Source of the DNA: Sphingomonas kyeonggiensis
Lineage (GTDB): Bacteria > Pseudomonadota > Alphaproteobacteria > Sphingomonadales > Sphingomonadaceae
Assembly (NCBI RefSeq): GCF_014204495.1
Contig: NZ_JACHLN010000003.1
Coordinates: forward strand, 434,001 to 498,000
Length of the DNA stretch: 64,000 nt
Reading direction: 5' to 3'
Of the stretch, positions 37,047-47,484 are shown one piece after another. Every line of letters begins with the position of its first letter. Position 1 is the stretch's first letter. The translations under genes and the position numbers were made by a program. The notes under the pieces were generated by a model. It ran no database searches. It saw only the letters and a list, made by a program, of their open reading frames with translations, and was not told the origin of the DNA.

Positions 37047-37050
<4 letters not shown>
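36241..37050 (+). CDS. hutG: N-formylglutamate deformylase
   Basis: Hydrolyses N-formyl-L-glutamate to L-glutamate and formate, the last step when HutF is present. The 269-residue protein shows [12 protein letters not shown] near residue 18, VDVNRDPSG-type [14 protein letters not shown] near 65, [16 protein letters not shown] near 143 and [12 protein letters not shown] near 164, typical of this amidohydrolase. Start and stop overlap hutH and hutU by four bases each. Confidence 0.93.
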
Positions 37051-38702
<1,652 letters not shown>

Positions 38703-38776
38703 GCAGTCCTTCTTTCCGGAAACGGAGAGACTGGAGGCGGGCCATGCTGCAACCAAGGTCCGCCTCTGGCAACCCC

Positions 38777-38861
38777 GTCATGCTGAACCCATTTCAGCAT
38801 CCAAGGAACCGCGAGGATATCGCCGGTGGAGCATTGGACCCTGAAACAAGTTCAGGGTGAC
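38777..38861. repeat. Palindromic repeat pair GCTGAAC...TTTCAGC / CCCTGAAACAAGTTCAGGG
   Basis: At 38777-38802 GTCATGCTGAAC and TTTCAGCATCC form one small stem; at 38836-38861 a second palindrome (CCCTGAA-CAAG-TTCAGGG) follows. The pair lies between the convergent hutU and asparaginase genes. The first unit recurs at 63767-63792. It is a dispersed intergenic repeat of the REP type and may also end transcription. Confidence 0.65.
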
Positions 38862-38883
38862 GATGGAACGGCAGGGTTAGCCC

Positions 38884-39375
38884 TCAAATTTCCACGAAAC
38901 GCCCGGCTTCGCGGTCCTTCACCACCTTGCCCGCTTCGAACACGGTGCCGTTCATCGTGATATAGACGCCCGGCTGCGCGACCTGGACCGTGGCGAAGGC
39001 CATGCCCAGGTTGAAGGTGGCATCGCTCTCCGCGAAGCGCGCCGGCGCCAGCGCGCCGACCAACACGATCGTCTTGCCCGGGATGCCGGCCAGCGCCTTG
39101 GCGGTCTCGGTCATCGTGTCGGTGCCGTGCGTGATGACGATGCGCTCCGCATCCGAAGCGGCGACACGGGCGGCGATCGCCGCGCGGTCGGCATCGTCCA
39201 TCTCCAGGCTGTCCTTGCGCATCACTTCGTCGATCTCGAAGGGATGCAGCACCCGGCCCAGCTCGAACAGCCGGGTCACCATCGTGCCAACGATCGTATA
39301 CTGGCTCGAGGCGTCGAAATATTGCTTGTCGATAGTGCCGCCAGTGGTGAGCACGAGAATGGGCTGCTGGGTCAT
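38884..39375 (-). CDS. Short asparaginase-like protein (N-terminal domain only)
   Basis: A 163-residue protein with the two active-site loops of L-asparaginases: TTGGTIDKQY near residue 10 (nucleophilic threonine) and THGTDTMTET near residue 82 (threonine-aspartate pair). Full asparaginases are about 330 residues; this one stops after the N-terminal domain, without a frameshift or other sign of decay. Such single-domain proteins are a recurring family and their activity is poorly known. ATG 39375 is set by the conserved N-terminus. It stands alone, convergent with hutU. Confidence 0.83.
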   Translation of the reverse strand: MTQQPILVLTTGGTIDKQYFDASSQYTIVGTMVTRLFELGRVLHPFEIDEVMRKDSLEMDDADRAAIAARVAASDAERIVITHGTDTMTETAKALAGIPGKTIVLVGALAPARFAESDATFNLGMAFATVQVAQPGVYITMNGTVFEAGKVVKDREAGRFVEI

Positions 39376-39495
39376 GCGCGGCCCCTTACGCCGGTTCGCC
39401 TCTCGGGGAAACCTGCACGGTTGGACAAAATGCCCATCCCCTTCGACGCATTCCTGACGTGACAGGCGGCGGCGAAGCGAATAGCCCGGTCTTCC

Positions 39496-39894
39496 ATGGG
39501 GGCATGGCGCGTCTTCCTGAAGGAGCATCGCTGGCTGGCATTGTGGCTGATCGCCACGGCGCTGGCGGCGAAGGCGCTCGTGCCCGCCGGCTATATGCTC
39601 GGCGAAACCGGCGGCAAGACGCTGACCATGGTGATCTGCGACGGCAGCGGGCCCGCAACCATGACCGTCGACATCCCGATGGACCCCGATCACGCCAAGC
39701 CCAGTGACAGCGGCAAGCAGGACTGCGCCTGGTCGGGGCTCGGCCATGCCATGCTCGGTGGCACCGACCCGGTGCTGCTGCTCGCCGCGCTCGCCTTCCT
39801 GCTCGCGCTCGGCTTCGCACCCGCCACCACTCCGGCACCGGGCCGCCGCGCCTTTGCCCAACCGCCTTCGCAAGGACCGCCCTCGCTCGCCTGA
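39496..39894 (+). CDS. DUF2946 family membrane-associated protein
   Basis: A 132-residue protein with an N-terminal hydrophobic helix (WLALWLIATALAAKALV), the MVICDGSG stretch near residue 46 typical of DUF2946, a second helix near residues 92-110 and a proline-rich tail. DUF2946 genes often lie beside TonB receptors and copper- or iron-related membrane proteins, as here with a receptor and PepSY protein downstream (33-base gap). Function is unknown. Confidence 0.75.
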   Translation: MGAWRVFLKEHRWLALWLIATALAAKALVPAGYMLGETGGKTLTMVICDGSGPATMTVDIPMDPDHAKPSDSGKQDCAWSGLGHAMLGGTDPVLLLAALAFLLALGFAPATTPAPGRRAFAQPPSQGPPSLA

Positions 39895-39927
39895 ACCCTT
39901 GGCCCTTCCTCGTTCAGGTGAGTTTTC

Positions 39928-42210
39928 ATGTCTTCTTGTCGTCGCGCGCGCATTGCCGCGCTGCCGCTGTTCTGCATTGCCGTTCCCGCGCTCGCCCAGG
40001 AGGCGCAGGACGAACCTTCCATCCTCGTGGTCGGCCAGAAGGACGCGCCGATCAGCATCGATCCGCGCGGGCTCTCGGTGAGCCTGGGCGAGGCGCAGTT
40101 CGCCGGCGTCAACGCCCAGAATGTCGAGGACCTGATGAAATACGCGCCCGATTTCTTCGTGCGCAAACGCTATGCCGGGGACTCGAACGGCGTGCCGGGC
40201 TTTCGCGGCACCCATTCGATGCAGAGCGCCCGCACGCTGGTGATGGTCGATGGTTTCGTGGTGTCGAACTTCCTCGGCAACAGCTTCGCCTTCGCGCCCA
40301 AATGGGGCGTGGTCGGCCCGGGCGAGGTCGAGCAGTTCGACATTGTCTACGGCCCCTATTCGGCGCGCTACAGCGGCAATTCGATGGGCGGCATCGTCAA
40401 CATCACCACCCGCTCGCCGGAAAAGACCGAAGCCTTCGCGACCGTACAGGGACTGGCCGAGCCCTATGACCAGTACGGCACCCACGCGACCTATTGGGGC
40501 TGGTCGGGCGAGGCGGGGCTTGGCTGGCGCCAGAAGGACGGGCCGTGGTCGGCACGGCTTTCCGGGCGGCACTTCAGGAACGATGGCCAGCCGATGAGCT
40601 GGTATGGCCTCACCCCGGCAACCGGCACGCCCGGCACCGTGGTGACCGGCGCGATCGTCGATACGGGCCAGGCGATCCCCAATTCGCCCGGCCGGCCGAC
40701 CAGCCCGATCTTCGCGGCGCAGAGCCCGGCGCGGACGACGCAGGACCAGGCCAAGCTGCGCATCGGCTATGACGGCACCTCGGGCATCACCGGCGAGGCG
40801 CTGCTGGCCTGGTGGCACAATGTCGACGCGCAATATGCGCCCGACTGCTATCTGCGCGACGCCGCTGGCAACAAGGTCTGCGAAGGCAGGGTGACCACGC
40901 TCGGCCAGAGCTGGACGGCGTCCGGCGCGCGCTGGTCGCGCACGGTGCGCGACGAGTTCCTGGTTGGCGGCAAGGTTGCCGTCCCGGTCGCGCCGGAGGT
41001 GACCGCGAAGCTCAACGTCTCGACCTACCAGATCGCTCGCTCGGACGGCTTCACCTCGGCAAGCTGGACGGCGGGGGCAAACAATGGCGCGGGCACGCTG
41101 GCGCGCCAGGGGCCGACCGGCTGGTACACCGCCGAGCTCTCGATCGACGGCCGCACCGGCGCGTTCGAGCTTGCGGGCGGGGCCAGCGCCAATCTCTACC
41201 AGACCGACCAGATCAACTACACGTTGCCGGTGTGGCGCGGCGATGGCGGGCGCGCCTTCTCCACCCGCACCCATGGCAAGACCCGGCTGCTCGCCGGCTG
41301 GGCCGAGGGGCGGCTGCGGGCGGATGCGCTGGTCTTCACGCTCGGCGCGCGGCTGGAGAGCTGGCGGGCGTTCGACGGCGGGCTCGGGCGGCTCGGAACG
41401 GGCGGCACCCCGGTCACCAATCGCTATGCCGCGCGCGGCAATACCGCGTTCGATCCGAAATTCTCGGTGGAATGGCATGGGCAGACGACCAGCGTGCAGC
41501 TCAGCCTGGCCGAGGCGACGCGCTTCCCGACGGTGGGCGAGCTGTTCCAGGGCAGCCTCAACGGCGATGGCAGCTTCAACCCGAACAGCTTCGATCCCAA
41601 CCTCAGGCCCGAGCGCTCGCGCGACGCCAATCTGCTCGTCGCGCATGACTTCGGCGGGCTGAAGCTCACCGGATCGGCCTTCTGGCAGCGGGTGGAGGAC
41701 ACGATCTTCGCGTTCACCGGCTTCAACCAGAACGGGATCACAACCTCCAGCTTCAAGAATATCGACACGACCCGCCAGGTCGGGCTCGAGCTGATCGCCG
41801 AGGCGCGCGATGTCGGCGTGGCCGGCCTGGATATCGACGCCAACGCCGCTTGGATCGACTCGAAGACCGTGCGTAACGACAGCGCGCCGGCGGCCGAGGG
41901 CGTGCAGTTCCCCCGCATCCCGCGCTGGCGGCTCAACGCCAATATCCGCTACGAGATCAGCCCGCGCGTGCTGGCCTCGATCGGCATGCGCTATGCCACC
42001 CGGCCCAATACCGACCTGTTCGGCACCCAGCGCGGCGATACGTTCGGCTATACCTCGGAGCTGTTCGCGCTCGATGCCAAGGTGAACTGGAAGATGACCG
42101 ACAATTTCCGGCTGAGCGCAGGCGTGGACAACATCACCAACAACAAGGCGTGGGTGTACCATCCCTATCCGCAGCGCAGCGTCCTGGTCGAAGCGGGGTG
42201 GACGCTGTGA
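39928..42210 (+). CDS. TonB-dependent receptor, metal or siderophore type
   Basis: A 760-residue outer-membrane receptor with a signal peptide (MSSCRRARIAALPLFCIA, ending ALAQ), plug domain (residues about 30-150, with FRGTHSMQSARTLVMVDG and YSARYSGNSMGGIVNI) and a barrel ending in VLVEAGWTL. It has no STN domain. The gene overlaps the PepSY membrane protein gene by four bases. PepSY-TM proteins often accompany siderophore or metal receptors, where they may reduce or release the metal. The ligand itself is not identifiable. Confidence 0.9.
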   Translation: MSSCRRARIAALPLFCIAVPALAQEAQDEPSILVVGQKDAPISIDPRGLSVSLGEAQFAGVNAQNVEDLMKYAPDFFVRKRYAGDSNGVPGFRGTHSMQSARTLVMVDGFVVSNFLGNSFAFAPKWGVVGPGEVEQFDIVYGPYSARYSGNSMGGIVNITTRSPEKTEAFATVQGLAEPYDQYGTHATYWGWSGEAGLGWRQKDGPWSARLSGRHFRNDGQPMSWYGLTPATGTPGTVVTGAIVDTGQAIPNSPGRPTSPIFAAQSPARTTQDQAKLRIGYDGTSGITGEALLAWWHNVDAQYAPDCYLRDAAGNKVCEGRVTTLGQSWTASGARWSRTVRDEFLVGGKVAVPVAPEVTAKLNVSTYQIARSDGFTSASWTAGANNGAGTLARQGPTGWYTAELSIDGRTGAFELAGGASANLYQTDQINYTLPVWRGDGGRAFSTRTHGKTRLLAGWAEGRLRADALVFTLGARLESWRAFDGGLGRLGTGGTPVTNRYAARGNTAFDPKFSVEWHGQTTSVQLSLAEATRFPTVGELFQGSLNGDGSFNPNSFDPNLRPERSRDANLLVAHDFGGLKLTGSAFWQRVEDTIFAFTGFNQNGITTSSFKNIDTTRQVGLELIAEARDVGVAGLDIDANAAWIDSKTVRNDSAPAAEGVQFPRIPRWRLNANIRYEISPRVLASIGMRYATRPNTDLFGTQRGDTFGYTSELFALDAKVNWKMTDNFRLSAGVDNITNNKAWVYHPYPQRSVLVEAGWTL

Positions 42211-43592
42211 GCGAGGGGACCGTCCGCCACGAACGCTGGTTCCGCGCGGTGTGGCGCTGGCATTTCTATGCCGGGCTGTTCTGCCTGCCCTTCATCCTGT
42301 GGCTGTCGGTCACCGGGGGCATCTATCTCTTCAAGCCGCAGATCGAAGGCTGGCTCTACGCGCCCTACACCCATGTCGCGACGCCCGGCCGCTCGATGCT
42401 CGCGCCCGAGCAGATCGTCGCGACCGGCACGGCTGCGGTGCCGGGCGCGGTGCTACACAAATACATCCTGCCCGAAGCTCCGGACGACGCCGTCCAGCTG
42501 CTCGTCGGCTCCGGTGCGGAGGAAACGCGCGTCTGGGTGCATCCCCAGACCGGAAAGGTGCTCAAGACCGTATCCGAGGAAGACCGCTTCATGCGCGTGA
42601 TCTTCCGCCTGCACGGCGAGCTGCTTGCCGGGAAATGGGGATCGGCGCTGGTCGAGATCGCCGCCTGCTGGACGATCGTGCTGCTCCTCACCGGCCTGTT
42701 TCTCTGGTGGCCGCGTGGCCGCAAGGGCAAGGGGCTGGGCGGCATCCTCTGGCCGCGCCTCAGGGCCGGCAGGCGCATCTTCTGGCGTGATCTGCACGCG
42801 GTGATCGGGCTGTGGGTGTCGATCGGCGCGATCTTCCTGATCGTCTCCGGCCTGCCCTGGGCAAAGAACTGGGGCGACTATCTCAAGCAGGTGCGCATCG
42901 CGACCGGCACCGCCGTCGTCCGCCAGGACTGGTCCGCCGGCTCCGAGGCCGATGCGGCGGCACGTGCCGATCTCGACAAGGGCGTCCGCGCGATGCTCGA
43001 CGAGCATGCCGAGCATCACGGCATGACCATGGTGCATGTCGCGCCCAAGGGCCCCGCGCTCGATCGCGTCGTGGCCAAGGCCAAGACGCTGGGGCTGGCC
43101 ACCCCCGCCGAAGTCAGCCCGCCCACCAAGGCGGGAGGCCGCTGGCTGGTCCAGTCCCAGGCGGAAGACCGCACCCGCCGAGTCTCCGTCGAAATCGGCG
43201 ACGACGGCGCGGTGATAGGATCGCAGGGCTTTGGCGACCGCCACTGGATCGATCGCGCGGTCGGCTTCGGGGTCGCGGTGCACGAAGGTGCGTGGCTGGG
43301 GCTGCTCAACCAGCTCGTGAACCTGCTCGTGCTGATCGGGCTGGTGCTGCTGGCAGTGTCGAGTGCCGTGCTGTGGTGGCGCAGACGCCCCCAGGGAGTG
43401 CTGGGCGCCCCCACTCCCAAGGATCCGCTGCGGCACAGCTGGGCGCTGGTAGGGCTCGCGATCCTGCTCGGCGTGCTGATGCCCCTGTTCGGCATCACCC
43501 TCGCCCTCGCCGCCGCCTTCGACCAGGCCGCACGGCGAGTCGCCCCGCGGACCGCCCGCTGGCTCGGCCTGCGCCGCCTCTCCAACTTGTAA
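42207..43592 (+). CDS. PepSY-associated transmembrane protein
   Basis: A 461-residue inner-membrane protein. It begins with the FRAVWRWHFYAGLFCLPFILWLSVTGGIYLFKPQIE helix region typical of PepSY_TM proteins, followed by periplasmic PepSY-like segments and three to four further helices (near residues 150-170, 200-220, 370-390 and 420-450). GTG 42207 overlaps the receptor stop (GTGA) and gives the standard N-terminus. Such proteins are linked to ferric-siderophore reduction or metal handling. The tail carries the RR/KR-rich ending RWLGLRRLSNL. Confidence 0.85.
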   Translation: MSEGTVRHERWFRAVWRWHFYAGLFCLPFILWLSVTGGIYLFKPQIEGWLYAPYTHVATPGRSMLAPEQIVATGTAAVPGAVLHKYILPEAPDDAVQLLVGSGAEETRVWVHPQTGKVLKTVSEEDRFMRVIFRLHGELLAGKWGSALVEIAACWTIVLLLTGLFLWWPRGRKGKGLGGILWPRLRAGRRIFWRDLHAVIGLWVSIGAIFLIVSGLPWAKNWGDYLKQVRIATGTAVVRQDWSAGSEADAAARADLDKGVRAMLDEHAEHHGMTMVHVAPKGPALDRVVAKAKTLGLATPAEVSPPTKAGGRWLVQSQAEDRTRRVSVEIGDDGAVIGSQGFGDRHWIDRAVGFGVAVHEGAWLGLLNQLVNLLVLIGLVLLAVSSAVLWWRRRPQGVLGAPTPKDPLRHSWALVGLAILLGVLMPLFGITLALAAAFDQAARRVAPRTARWLGLRRLSNL

Positions 43593-43631
43593 CCTTCCCG
43601 ACACCGCCGGGACACGTGCGCTCGGGCAAAG

Positions 43632-43667
43632 CCTGTCTCACGGTCGACGAGCGACCGGTGAAACAGG
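43632..43667 (+). promoter_or_regulatory. Stem-loop overlapping the ribosome-binding site of the 41-residue gene
   Basis: Bases 43632-43646 pair with 43652-43667 (one C-A mismatch and one bulged G) around the loop ACGAG. The 3' arm includes the start of the AGGAGG site at 43665-43670. In the mRNA this fold would partly hide the site, so translation could respond to temperature or a binding factor. Structure is read by eye only. Confidence 0.4.
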
Positions 43668-43677
43668 AGGCCTGAAG

Positions 43678-43803
43678 ATGTCCAATCCCCGCATCGCAAT
43701 CGCGCTTCTGGCGCTGGCCACGCTCGTCTCCGGCTCGGCTGCATGGTCGACCGCCGACGCCCGGCTGTCGCACCAGACCCCGAGGGTCGCAACAGGACGC
43801 TGA
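43678..43803 (+). CDS. 41-residue secreted peptide, unknown function
   Basis: ATG 43678 follows a strong AGGAGG by seven bases and opens a 41-codon frame. Residues 6-22 are hydrophobic (IAIALLALATLVSGSA) like a signal peptide, leaving a short basic tail (ARLSHQTPRVATGR). The gene follows the PepSY gene by 85 bases and is followed by three stem-loops, the last a strong terminator. No family is recognised. It may be a small envelope peptide. Confidence 0.55.
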   Translation: MSNPRIAIALLALATLVSGSAAWSTADARLSHQTPRVATGR

Positions 43804-44118
43804 TCGAACAGCTCCGGCATCGCCCGAGCTTACCCTGTTCCGGGCGATGTCAGCGGGTGCGGGTACCCTCTTTACCCCGCACCCGCACCTCTGAACGGCC
43901 GGCGTGCTTCCCCTGCACGCCGGCCGTTTTGCTTGTCCAAACCGCTCACATGACAGGAAGTTAATGCCGCGGGCAGGTCCGGGAAGGACTGGCGGGGTTA
44001 ACCAGACAGCGTCGGCCATATCCGCGTTCATGGCCGGCAAACCAGCGGCGCCCGGCCCTCCTGCACTCCTCGGGCCGGGCGTCGCACCACCAGACATTGC
44101 AACCAGGGCACAGAGGCG
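43804..44118. other. Non-coding stretch with three tandem stem-loops
   Basis: This 315-base gap holds hairpin 1 (CATCGCCCG 43818-43826 with CGGGCGATG 43841-43849), hairpin 2 (GCGGGTGCGGG 43853-43863 with CCCGCACCCGC 43876-43886) and the terminator listed separately. The remainder up to 44118 should hold the promoter of the polysaccharide gene; GGCCGGGCG and similar GC tracts are present but no clear -35/-10 is seen. Confidence 0.6.
43894..43934 (+). terminator. Strong rho-independent terminator
   Basis: AACGGCCGGCGTGC pairs with GCACGCCGGCCGTT across a seven-base loop (TTCCCCT) and runs into TTTGCTTG. It closes the DUF2946-receptor-PepSY-peptide unit and separates it from the downstream polysaccharide gene. 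Confidence 0.85.
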
Positions 44119-47100
44119 ATGGAACGTCCGATCTTCTTCGACGCAAGCGGCAAGCGAAACCGCTGGACGATGCGCGCCTTCTTCGCGCTCCTGCTGGTCA
44201 TCGTGCTGGCCGCCGGCGCCTTCGCGATGACCGTGGTCCGCGTGCCCACCCCGGGGCCGCTTGCCATGGCGATGGAGCATCCCCAGCCTCGTTCGCTGAA
44301 GCAGCAGGCCAATCACCTGCGCCACAGCTTCGCTTCCTGGCTGCCGCGCGGCAAGGCGCATGCCTCGAGCGCGCCGCTCTCGGTCGGCTTCTATGTGCCT
44401 TGGGACGATGCCAGCCGCGCCTCGCTGCGGCGCCATGTCAACGATCTCGATTGGGTCGTGCCGTCGCTCTACAGCGTCACCGGCGGGCAGCACGCCATCG
44501 CCGTCACCCCCGACCCGCAGTTCGACACGATCATCGCCGGCGCCACCAAACGCCCCAAGGTCCTGCCGATGGTGCAGAACGCCACCGGCGACAATTGGGA
44601 CAGCGCCGGCGCCGCCGCGCTGCTGCGCGATCCCAAGGCGCGCGCCGCCTTCCTCGACAGCCTCCAGCGCACCCTGGTCGCCCGCAAGGCAGACGGCGCC
44701 GTGTTCGACTTCGAGGAGCTGCCCACCGCCGCCCAGCCCGGCTACCTCGCCCTGCTGCACGACGCGCATGCCCGCTTCGCCGCCGCGAAGATGAGCGTCT
44801 CGGTCACCGTCCCCGCCCAGGACGACGACTGGAACATGAAGGCCTATGCCGCCGCCACCGACAAGCTGATCCTGATGGACTATGACGAGCACGCGCCCGT
44901 CACCGCGCCCGGCCCGATCGCCAGCCAGGCCTGGTTCGTCAACCAGATGAACGCCGCGCTCACCCAGGTCCCGGCCGACAAGCTGATCGTCGGCATCGCC
45001 AACTATGGCTATAACTGGACCGCCCCCGGCAAGGCCGATCCGATCTCGATCGAAGAGGCCTGGCTGATCGCGCATGACAGCGACGCCACCGTCACCTTCG
45101 ACAAGGCAAGCGGCAACCAGAGCTTCGCCTATGAGGAGAACGGCACCGAGCACACGGTGTGGATGGCCGACGCCACCACCGCCTGGAACCAGCTGCGCGC
45201 CGCCAACATCAAGGGCGTCGGCGGTGTCGCGCTGTGGCGCCTGGGCTCGGAAGACTCGAACTTCTGGCCCGCCCTTGCCGCCGCGCATTCGGGCAAGATT
45301 CCCGATCTGCGCCGGATCGAGGCGGTCGGCGATGTCGACGTCGAGGGCTCGGGCGAGATACTGCGCATCACCAGCACGCCCAGCGTGGGTGCCCGCACCA
45401 TCGTCCAGAACCCGAACGGCCTGATCGTCGACGAGAGTTTCCAGTCGCTGCCCACGCCCTATGTCGTCACCCGCACCGGCTATATGCCCGGCAAGGTCGC
45501 GCTGACCTTCGACGACGGCCCCGATCCCGACTGGACGCCGAAGATCCTCGACATCCTGAAGGCCAAGCAGGTTACCGGCACCTTCTTCATGATCGGCGAG
45601 AATGCGATGGCCGAGCCCTTCCTCGTCCGCCGCGTCGTCGACGAAGGCAATGAGATCGGCAGCCACACCTTCACCCACCCGAACCTGGCGCTCGCCTCGG
45701 CGCGCGGCACAAGGATCGAGCTCAACGCCACCCAGCGCCTGCTCGAAGCCTATACCGGCCGCTCGGTCCGCCTGTTCCGCGCGCCCTATTTCGGCGACGC
45801 CGAGCCGACCACCGCGGACGAACTGATCCCCGCGCTCACCGCGCAGCGCGCCGGCTATACCAATGTCGGCCTGCATGTGGACCCGAACGACTGGCAGCGC
45901 CCGGGCACCGACGAGATCGTCAACACCGTGCTGCGCGAAGTGGAGGCCGGCAATTACGAGCAGTCCGGCCAGATCATCCTGCTGCACGACGGCGGCGGTG
46001 ATCGCTCGCAGACCATCGCCGCGCTGCCCCGCATCATCGATGCGCTCCGGGCGAAGGGCTATCAGTTCGTCCCCGTCTCGCAGCTCGCCGGCCTCACCCG
46101 CGACCAGGTGATGCCCGAAGTGAAGGGCGCCGATCTTGCCGCGGTGCGTACCGATGTCGGCATCTTCCTCGTCGCCGCGATCATCGGCTTCGCGCTGAAA
46201 TGGCTGTTCTTCGTCGCGATCGCGCTCGGCATCGCCCGCGCCCTGGTCCTCGCCGCGCTGGCGGTGAACGGCAACCGCAGGAAGAACCGGCCGGTCGCTC
46301 CCGCGATCGATCAAGGCCGCTTCGTCTCGGTGCTGATCCCGGCATACAACGAGGCCAAGGTGATCGAGAATTCGATCCGCCGCGTGCTCGCCAGCGAACA
46401 GGTCAATGTCGAGGTCATCGTGCTCGACGACGGCTCGAAGGACGGCACCAGCGATGTGGTCCGCAACGCCTTCTCCGCCGAGCCGCGCGTCAAGCTGCTT
46501 ACCCTGGAGAATGGCGGCAAGGCCCGCGCGCTCAACAAGGGGCTGGAGATCGCCCGCGGCGACATCGTCATCGCGCTCGATGCCGATACCCAGTTCGAGC
46601 CGCTGACCATCGCCCGCCTCGCCCGCTGGTTCGAGGATGACGAGATCGGCGCGATCGCCGGCAATGCCAAGGTTGGCAACCGGATCAACCTGGTCACCCG
46701 CTGGCAGGCTGTCGAATATGTCACCTCGCAGAATCTCGAACGGCGCGCGCTGGCCAGCCTCGATGCGATCATGGTCGTCCCCGGCGCGGTCGGCGCGTGG
46801 CGCAAGGCGGCGCTGGACGATGTCGGCGGCTATCCGGTCGACACGCTGGCCGAGGACCAGGACCTGACCATCGCGATCCAGCGCAAGGGCTGGCGCGTCG
46901 GCTATGACATCGACGCGGTCGCCTGGACCGAGGCGCCCGAGAGCTTCGGCGCACTCGCCAAGCAGCGCTTCCGCTGGGCGTTCGGCACGCTCCAGTGCCT
47001 GTGGAAGCACCGCGCCATCCTGCGCACCCGCAAGCCCGCGGGCCTCGCGCTGGTCGGCATTCCCCAGGCCTGGGTATTCCAGATCGCCTTCGCGCTGATC

Positions 47101-47484
47101 TCGCCGCTGATCGACGCCGCACTGCTCGTCTCGATCCTCGGTACCGCGCTGCGCGTCTACCAGCATGGCTGGGCGCAGACCGAGAGCGACGTGATCCGCA
47201 TGGGGATCTACTGGGTGTCGTTCATGGCGATCGACTATCTGTGCGGCTGGATCGCGTACCGGATGGAAAGGCGCGAGAAGCGCTATCCGGGCCTGCTGCT
47301 GCTCGCCCAGCGCTTCGTCTATCGCCAGCTGATGTACTGGGTGGTGATCCGCGCGGTCGCCAATGCGCTGCGCGGCCCCTGGGTCGGCTGGGGAAAGCTG
47401 GAGCGCAGCGGCCGGGTGGAAGCCCAGGCCGTGGCCGAGCCGGAAGCCAAGGTGGAAACCCGGACCCCGGTTGCCGCCGAGTGA
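44119..47484 (+). CDS. Three-domain protein: GH18-like, CE4 polysaccharide deacetylase and GT2 glycosyltransferase
   Basis: A 1121-residue membrane protein. After a cytoplasmic start and one helix (residues 18-40) comes a GH18-like domain (about 85-400) with the DGAVFDFEE active-site strand near residue 193. Next is a CE4 deacetylase domain (about 440-680) with TFDDGPDP near 460, the metal-binding SHTFTH near 520 and LLHDGGGDR near 620. After a second helix pair (about 675-715) lies a GT2 domain (about 735-1000) with VLDDGSKDG near 775, ALDADTQFEP near 815 and the QRFRW acceptor motif near 950, followed by four or so helices. The set would polymerise, deacetylate and cut an amino-sugar polymer. 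The product is unknown; hyaluronan/chitin-synthase-like or poly-GlcNAc-like chains are possible. A small membrane protein gene overlaps its end. Confidence 0.9.
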   Translation: MERPIFFDASGKRNRWTMRAFFALLLVIVLAAGAFAMTVVRVPTPGPLAMAMEHPQPRSLKQQANHLRHSFASWLPRGKAHASSAPLSVGFYVPWDDASRASLRRHVNDLDWVVPSLYSVTGGQHAIAVTPDPQFDTIIAGATKRPKVLPMVQNATGDNWDSAGAAALLRDPKARAAFLDSLQRTLVARKADGAVFDFEELPTAAQPGYLALLHDAHARFAAAKMSVSVTVPAQDDDWNMKAYAAATDKLILMDYDEHAPVTAPGPIASQAWFVNQMNAALTQVPADKLIVGIANYGYNWTAPGKADPISIEEAWLIAHDSDATVTFDKASGNQSFAYEENGTEHTVWMADATTAWNQLRAANIKGVGGVALWRLGSEDSNFWPALAAAHSGKIPDLRRIEAVGDVDVEGSGEILRITSTPSVGARTIVQNPNGLIVDESFQSLPTPYVVTRTGYMPGKVALTFDDGPDPDWTPKILDILKAKQVTGTFFMIGENAMAEPFLVRRVVDEGNEIGSHTFTHPNLALASARGTRIELNATQRLLEAYTGRSVRLFRAPYFGDAEPTTADELIPALTAQRAGYTNVGLHVDPNDWQRPGTDEIVNTVLREVEAGNYEQSGQIILLHDGGGDRSQTIAALPRIIDALRAKGYQFVPVSQLAGLTRDQVMPEVKGADLAAVRTDVGIFLVAAIIGFALKWLFFVAIALGIARALVLAALAVNGNRRKNRPVAPAIDQGRFVSVLIPAYNEAKVIENSIRRVLASEQVNVEVIVLDDGSKDGTSDVVRNAFSAEPRVKLLTLENGGKARALNKGLEIARGDIVIALDADTQFEPLTIARLARWFEDDEIGAIAGNAKVGNRINLVTRWQAVEYVTSQNLERRALASLDAIMVVPGAVGAWRKAALDDVGGYPVDTLAEDQDLTIAIQRKGWRVGYDIDAVAWTEAPESFGALAKQRFRWAFGTLQCLWKHRAILRTRKPAGLALVGIPQAWVFQIAFALISPLIDAALLVSILGTALRVYQHGWAQTESDVIRMGIYWVSFMAIDYLCGWIAYRMERREKRYPGLLLLAQRFVYRQLMYWVVIRAVANALRGPWVGWGKLERSGRVEAQAVAEPEAKVETRTPVAAE

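Noticed and set aside
38703-38883. Possible small RNA or attachment site after hutU
   Set aside because: The palindromes are better explained as dispersed repeats because one unit recurs at 63767; no promoter or tRNA-like sequence is visible.
39376-42162. Very long open frame on the minus strand opposite the TonB receptor (over 900 codons)
   Set aside because: It is rich in Arg, Ala, Gly and His with no recognisable domain, and mirrors the third-position GC bias of the receptor gene on the other strand. Only its last 163 codons (38884-39375) are a real gene.
43495-47166. Open frame of about 1223 codons opposite the GH18/CE4/GT2 gene
   Set aside because: Low-complexity composition, no domain, and complete overlap with a well-supported three-domain gene on the plus strand.
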